Origin: Burkholderia cepacia GG4
Lineage (GTDB): Bacteria > Pseudomonadota > Gammaproteobacteria > Burkholderiales > Burkholderiaceae
Length of the DNA stretch: 64,000 bases
NCBI RefSeq assembly: GCF_000292915.1
Contig: NC_018514.1
Location: 868,001 to 932,000, forward strand
Direction of reading: 5' to 3'
The position numbers and the translations under genes are program-made. Under the pieces are notes generated by a model that had not been told where the DNA came from, ran no database searches, and saw only the letters and a list, made by a program, of their open reading frames with translations. The stretch's first letter is position 1; each line of letters starts with the position of its first letter. Of this stretch, positions 59,464 through 64,000 are shown one piece after another.

Positions 59464-62400
59464 ATGATTTTCGATATCTCACCCACCCAGATTGAATCTC
59501 TGAACAGCTTGCAACTGGTCGAATTGTTGCGAAAGCTACTTCATGCCGAAGCACAAAGCGCAGGGATAGCCCTGCGGGGCGTCTCCGTGCCCCTGCAGAT
59601 CACCATTGCGGACGGCGGGGAGGATGCCCGGGTGCACTGGAGCGGTGGGAATGAAGACACCGACTACCTCCCTTGCCGCATGAATGTATTCCAGTCCAAA
59701 GCAACAGATCCCGAGCCAGCTGGCTGGAAGAGGGAGGTCTGGACAAAGGCCTCACAGAGAGAAGGTGTGCCGCGGGTATTGAACGACGCCGTTTCGGCCG
59801 CGATTGCCGCACGCGGTGCATATATTGGATTTACGTCGGCTGCGATCGTTGGTAACAAGCTAACTCGGCGCCTCGCCGGAATCAGGGAGGGCATTCTCGA
59901 GGCTGGCGCGAATCCCGACGATCTGATTGGGATCATGATCTATGACGCCAATCAGATCGCAGCCTGGGCCAGCCAGCATCCTTCCGTCGCGGTCTGGTTG
60001 AACGAAGCACAGACCGGCCTTCCTTTGGGCGGGTTCCAGACGATTGACAGTTGGGGCGGACGCGCCGATTTTGCTTCCATCCGGTTCGTCGATGATGAGG
60101 CTCCCCGCTATGACGTCGGAGAGAGTGGCAACGGAAACGCCCATTCCGGCGATTTGCTGAATTCCCATCAGGCACGCGAGCGCATTTTTGAGCACATAGC
60201 TGAGCCGAAGCGATGTGTTCGAGTCATCGGTCCTTCCGGGATCGGCAAGTCCCGCTTCGTATATGAGCTATTCCGTGACCGGAACACCTTAGAAAGAGTC
60301 ATCACAGGCGTGTCGGCGATCTACTGCGACTTTCGGAGCATTGGACAGGAGCATCTCCTCCAAGTTATCGAAGCCATGGTGGGGCGAAGCGTTCCGGCGC
60401 TAGTCGTTATCGATGAGTGCCCGCGTGAATCAGCGTCAGTTCTGGCGGACATCGTGTCTGACGCGCGTAGTCGACTTCGACTGATCACGATCGATATAGA
60501 CGAGCGCACGATTACAGCGGAGAGTGTTCTCAATATTTCTGTGTCGAGAAGCGATGATGCGCTTGTTGAAGGAATCATTCGACAACGGGCCCCGACAAGC
60601 GACGGCACAACGATTTCTTACCTCAAGAATCTTAGTGGCGGGTTTCCCCGAATCGCCGTTCTTGCCACGGACAATCATCTGGGAGGTATGCCGGCACTTA
60701 AGTCCATGGAGGACGTGGTCGAACGGGTCTTGACTGGCTGTGGCGTTGGCGGGCGGGAACAAGTACGCGCCGTCGAATGCCTGGCACTATTCGATCGCGT
60801 AGGGGCTGAAGCCAACGTGGCAGGACAACTCGATCTCGTTGCCGAACGGCTCGCGCGGCAATCCGGTGACGAAATGTATGAACACCTGTCCGCGGCATCG
60901 AAGCACGAACTGGTGGACCGCCGCGGTCCATTCTTTCGGGCGCAGCCATTGCCAATCGCTGCCTTTCTCGGAGCTAGAAGAATCGAGCTACTGCGCACCG
61001 AAACGATCATCCATTTCATTGAGTCTGCTCCGAATGAGCTGGTGGTCGCACTTTTAGCGCAGTGGCGGTATTTTGATCGGACGCGCACCGCCGTCTCGGT
61101 GGCCGAAAGGCTGGTAGGGCGAGAAGGGCGTTTCGGGACGCTGGCCGCTTTGAGTTCTGAGTTTGGAGCTCAATGCCTGCATGCCTTATCTCATGTCGCA
61201 CCGAACGCCTGCGCCGAAACAGTATGGCGAGTCTTCGGCGAGATGCCACTTGATGAACTCGGGGGGATTGGAGAAGGGCGGCGTTTTCTCGTGCACACGC
61301 TCGAAAGACTTGTCTTTCGCCACCAGTCGTTCGGTTTGGCAGCTCACCTTCTGATGCGTCTCGCAGCAGTCGAGACGGAAAACTGGAGCAACAACGCAAC
61401 GGGTCAGTTCAAGCAGCTGCTTCAAATAGATTTTAGCGGCACCGAGGCAGAACCTTCGGAGAGGTTTGCGGTAATAGATCATGGCATCGCATCTGGCGAC
61501 GAGCGAATCATTGCAGTATGCATCGAGGCGCTCGAGGTGAGCCTTGGTCGCACATATTCTTCCCGGATCGCAGGCGCGGAGGAAATCGGCAGCCAACCGC
61601 CCTTGCGGGATTGGCATCCGCAAACTTGGGAGGAGGTATTTGATTTCCATCGACGAAGCCTCGCTACGCTTGAGCGGATTCGCTCCACGTATGCGTCTTT
61701 CGAGAGCCGCTGCGATGAAGTTCTTGCAATGAGTCTGCGGGGAATAATCTGCGAACCGCTCATCGCCGAAATTGAGACAGCCGCGAATGCCGTTGCGCAG
61801 CGGCGCGGAGTCTGGCTGGAAGGAATTCAGGCGGTTGGATCGTGGCTCTATTTTGACCGCAAGGCCTATCCAGAGGAATTGCAGGGGCGAGTAAGGGCTT
61901 TGTATGACAAGTTGATGCCGACGGATCTGATTCACCTCGCCCTTCTTTACACAAAGTTCTGGGTGAGTGACCTCTACGACCCCGATCTGGAATACGACCA
62001 GAGTGACGGTGCCACTCTGGACTTCGAATATTCGTCGCGAAAGGCCAAAGAGGTTGCCGTGCAGATTGCGCAGGATGATGAACTGGTCGCACGTGCAGTT
62101 CGCGAAATTGCGCCTCAGAAGCTCAACAATTCCCACCCCTTTGGCTACGAGCTGGCGAGAAATCTCGCTGATCCGCTGGCGACCTTCAGGCTTGCTGTCG
62201 GGGTGGTTAGCGCCTCCGCGAATCTGGAGGGGCTAGGATTTCTTCGGGGCATGCTCGGCGGTATCGACGATCGCGACAGTGGCGTTGCTGACGAGTGCGT
62301 GCGACTGGCGCTCCAGTGCGACGCGCTAAAACGCGGAGCCATCAATATCTACACAGCCGTGAAAATCTCGGCGGAGCGGCTCAAGGAAATCGTCGAGAGA

Positions 62401-63351
62401 GTCGAGGCAGGGACCCTGGCCGCGGCTGAGTGTGTCTATCTATCATATGGCCAAGGACTAGCGCATTTGAACGCCAATCAGATCCTCCCGTTAGTCGACG
62501 AACTTGCGAACAACCACAAAGGGGAAGGCATCTGGTCTGCCCTTGAAATCATCACGATGTACCAGCATGGTCGGACTGTTTTCGATCAGGACCTAGTTGA
62601 ACGCTCGAAAAGCATTCTCGTATCATCGACGCTAGTGGGGGAAGTCAGGCGCGGCAACCGGGACGGCTACCTTTTCGAAAACATGGCCAGGCTACTTTAC
62701 GAACATGCTGCACTTGACGACCGTTTCGCGGCGAAGTTGGGCGAGCAGTTCGTGCGTCTCTGCGTACTCAGCAAGTATGATGCATTTGATGCGCTTGATG
62801 ATGCGGTCCGGAAGGTCGTCAAACTCCTAGTCACGGAACGGCCGCTCGAGTTGTGGGAAATGGTTGCGCGATTTGTGGAGCGCGCCACCCCGACTGAGCG
62901 ATCCCGCCTGACTCGGCTCGTCGGCCAGTCAAGCAGAGGGTTTAGGCGCCAAGGTGATAGCGAGAACGGCGCAGGCCCCTTGTACGGCATTCCAGAGTCA
63001 GAGTGTTTCGCATGGGCGGATGCCGATGCGCCAAACCGCTCGCCATTTCTTTGCGAGTTCTATCCGCTCTTTGACAAAGATGATACTGGAAATATGATGT
63101 GGCACCCCGCCATGGAAAGACTTGCGGCCAGGTACGGCGAGCATGCGGCGTTTCGTGATGCGCTCGCCAGCCGACTCCATATTGGCGCCTGGTCGGGTTC
63201 ATTGATCCCTTATCTAGAGGCCTACTTCGTTCCTCTCGAGACCTGGTACCGCCATCCAGTTTCCCAACTTGCCCAGTGGGCGAAGGAAACGCGCCGCACG
63301 CTCGACGTGCGCATCGCGTCAGCCAAGCGGATTGAAGGGGAAGATGCTTGA
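59464..63351 (+). CDS. large PD-(D/E)XK - STAND-type NTPase protein, candidate defence effector
   Basis: A 1295-residue cytoplasmic protein. The N-terminal region (about 40-200) shows a PD-(D/E)XK-like pattern: D50-G-G-E-D54 in ITIADGGEDARVHW, then Q77-S-K79 in NVFQSKAT. A P-loop NTPase follows with Walker A GPSGIGKS (256-263) and Walker B ALVVIDE (312-318). The remaining roughly 800 residues are predicted mainly helical and repeat-like, as in sensor domains of STAND proteins. This order (nuclease, NTPase, helical sensor) matches Avs-type anti-phage proteins in layout, though I cannot assign it to a named family. Base composition is lower than the host, and it lies beside phage genes and upstream of another nuclease-like gene. 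Confidence 0.75.
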   Translation: MIFDISPTQIESLNSLQLVELLRKLLHAEAQSAGIALRGVSVPLQITIADGGEDARVHWSGGNEDTDYLPCRMNVFQSKATDPEPAGWKREVWTKASQREGVPRVLNDAVSAAIAARGAYIGFTSAAIVGNKLTRRLAGIREGILEAGANPDDLIGIMIYDANQIAAWASQHPSVAVWLNEAQTGLPLGGFQTIDSWGGRADFASIRFVDDEAPRYDVGESGNGNAHSGDLLNSHQARERIFEHIAEPKRCVRVIGPSGIGKSRFVYELFRDRNTLERVITGVSAIYCDFRSIGQEHLLQVIEAMVGRSVPALVVIDECPRESASVLADIVSDARSRLRLITIDIDERTITAESVLNISVSRSDDALVEGIIRQRAPTSDGTTISYLKNLSGGFPRIAVLATDNHLGGMPALKSMEDVVERVLTGCGVGGREQVRAVECLALFDRVGAEANVAGQLDLVAERLARQSGDEMYEHLSAASKHELVDRRGPFFRAQPLPIAAFLGARRIELLRTETIIHFIESAPNELVVALLAQWRYFDRTRTAVSVAERLVGREGRFGTLAALSSEFGAQCLHALSHVAPNACAETVWRVFGEMPLDELGGIGEGRRFLVHTLERLVFRHQSFGLAAHLLMRLAAVETENWSNNATGQFKQLLQIDFSGTEAEPSERFAVIDHGIASGDERIIAVCIEALEVSLGRTYSSRIAGAEEIGSQPPLRDWHPQTWEEVFDFHRRSLATLERIRSTYASFESRCDEVLAMSLRGIICEPLIAEIETAANAVAQRRGVWLEGIQAVGSWLYFDRKAYPEELQGRVRALYDKLMPTDLIHLALLYTKFWVSDLYDPDLEYDQSDGATLDFEYSSRKAKEVAVQIAQDDELVARAVREIAPQKLNNSHPFGYELARNLADPLATFRLAVGVVSASANLEGLGFLRGMLGGIDDRDSGVADECVRLALQCDALKRGAINIYTAVKISAERLKEIVERVEAGTLAAAECVYLSYGQGLAHLNANQILPLVDELANNHKGEGIWSALEIITMYQHGRTVFDQDLVERSKSILVSSTLVGEVRRGNRDGYLFENMARLLYEHAALDDRFAAKLGEQFVRLCVLSKYDAFDALDDAVRKVVKLLVTERPLELWEMVARFVERATPTERSRLTRLVGQSSRGFRRQGDSENGAGPLYGIPESECFAWADADAPNRSPFLCEFYPLFDKDDTGNMMWHPAMERLAARYGEHAAFRDALASRLHIGAWSGSLIPYLEAYFVPLETWYRHPVSQLAQWAKETRRTLDVRIASAKRIEGEDA

Positions 63352-63517
63352 TGGAGCGAAGTTTGATTAGCCGGCGTTTGCACGACGGAGAACAGAGCAG
63401 AGGCGACCGGCCGAACAACAGCTTGACAGTCCGATACAGCGGCACAGTTTGGTGACATAGACTCGCCCGGTGCCCATGCTTTAAGACCTCGCACAAGCGA
63501 TCCTGGAGGGAATAGCA

Positions 63518-64000
63518 GTGAAATACGACAAGGCCGTCATTGCGGGAATCGCAGGAATCGATAACTGGCAAGCATTCGAAGAATTCGTTAAAGACCTGTA
63601 CGCACAGAATGACAGCGCCGTAGATGTGGTCCGAAGCTACAAGGCTCAAGGAGCGTCCGGGCGCAATCGAGAGGTTGACGTTCTAGTCACCTTCGGGTTT
63701 AAGCCTCACATCCTCTCGCTTGGTGTGGAATGTAAATACTGGTCGAACAAGGTTAATGGCGACATTATCGATGTTGCAGCAGCAAAACGTGACGATCTCA
63801 GTCTCGACAAGTACGCTGTCATTACAACCGTTGGCTTTGAGGCCGGCGCCGAACTTTACGCAAAAAGCAAGGGCATAGATCTGTTTCTCATCCGACCCTC
63901 CATGGATGATGACTTTGGCTACACCGGACGAGTGATCAAAGTCAGAATTTTTATGCACGGTTCGAGGCCAGTTGATATCAGGTTGAATGCAACGATTGTG
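63518..64000 (+). CDS. PD-(D/E)XK restriction-endonuclease-like protein (partial at window end)
   Basis: Starts at GTG 63518 after a good GGAGGG. The 161 visible residues begin MKYDKAVIAGIAGIDNWQAF and contain an Mrr-like nuclease core: NREVDVLVTFG with D54, then LGVECKYWSNKV with E71 and K73 (D-Xn-ExK). A VAAAKRDDLSLDKYAVITTV segment follows, as in Mrr-type folds. The gene continues beyond the window. It follows the NTPase-nuclease gene by 166 bp in the same direction and probably belongs to the same module. Confidence 0.72.
   Translation, partial: MKYDKAVIAGIAGIDNWQAFEEFVKDLYAQNDSAVDVVRSYKAQGASGRNREVDVLVTFGFKPHILSLGVECKYWSNKVNGDIIDVAAAKRDDLSLDKYAVITTVGFEAGAELYAKSKGIDLFLIRPSMDDDFGYTGRVIKVRIFMHGSRPVDIRLNATIV

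Overview
The window is about 67% GC over most of its length and has the gene content of a Burkholderia chromosome, most like the Burkholderia cepacia complex. Signs of this are MprF-AcvB, a DUF4148 secreted protein, YXWGXW-repeat proteins, many LysR, GntR and MocR regulators paired with transporters, and strong G/C bias at third codon positions. The gene mix suggests a secondary chromosome, but this is inference. From about 52.7 kb to the right end base composition falls visibly and phage or island genes take over.

Layout. 0.4-4.3 kb: mprF and acvB, a coupled pair for lysyl-phosphatidylglycerol synthesis and hydrolysis. 4.3-7.2 kb: DUF934 protein, sulfite/nitrite reductase and a Cys-rich conserved protein on the minus strand. 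7.3-8.7 kb: a MocR regulator. 8.9-10.0 kb: a scar where a decayed MFS transporter (two in-frame TGA codons, 5' part lost) abuts a truncated FadR-type regulator. 10.0-16.5 kb: an intact sugar-acid catabolic regulon (GntR/FadR regulator, MFS uptake protein, GarD/UxaA-type dehydratase, DapA-family keto-deoxy-acid dehydratase, alpha-ketoglutarate semialdehyde dehydrogenase). A perfect 20-bp palindrome lies just after a TATAAT promoter element. 16.7-19.6 kb: a PotD-like periplasmic binding protein coupled to a membrane diguanylate cyclase. 19.7-26.5 kb: small secreted proteins, TauE/SafE and LysE exporters, a LysR regulator, a Tat-exported phosphatase and Trp-rich cell-envelope proteins. 26.5-29.4 kb: an ECF sigma, anti-sigma and periplasmic-sensor operon split by a TnpB element that carries one nonsense codon. 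29.4-35.6 kb: acetyltransferase, a GST gene with a duplicated 3' fragment, an odd beta-propeller gene, and a DUF1800/DUF1501 pair. 35.6-42.0 kb: tyrosine recombinase, SDR remnant, LuxR regulator, lipoprotein, DHA2 exporter with a LysR regulator, VOC protein.

42.2-50.7 kb is a seven-gene plus-strand catabolic cluster: LLM flavin oxidoreductase, HsaA-like monooxygenase, KstD-like dehydrogenase, HsaB-like flavin reductase, KshB-like reductase, acyl-CoA ligase and an SDR without the usual Tyr. The set resembles part of a steroid or polycyclic-ring degradation pathway.

52.4-64 kb is mobile accessory DNA. An antitoxin gene is followed by a toxin reading frame that stops after 15 codons. Next come three 11-bp direct repeats, an integrase and excisionase, small phage-like genes (ASCH-domain protein, PAPS-reductase-like protein, tiny membrane proteins) and a phage-like promoter-operator. 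Last is a two-gene module of a 1295-aa protein (PD-(D/E)XK-like N-terminus, STAND-type P-loop NTPase, long helical C-terminus) and a second PD-(D/E)XK-like protein that runs off the window. That last pair is my best candidate for an undescribed anti-phage defence system.
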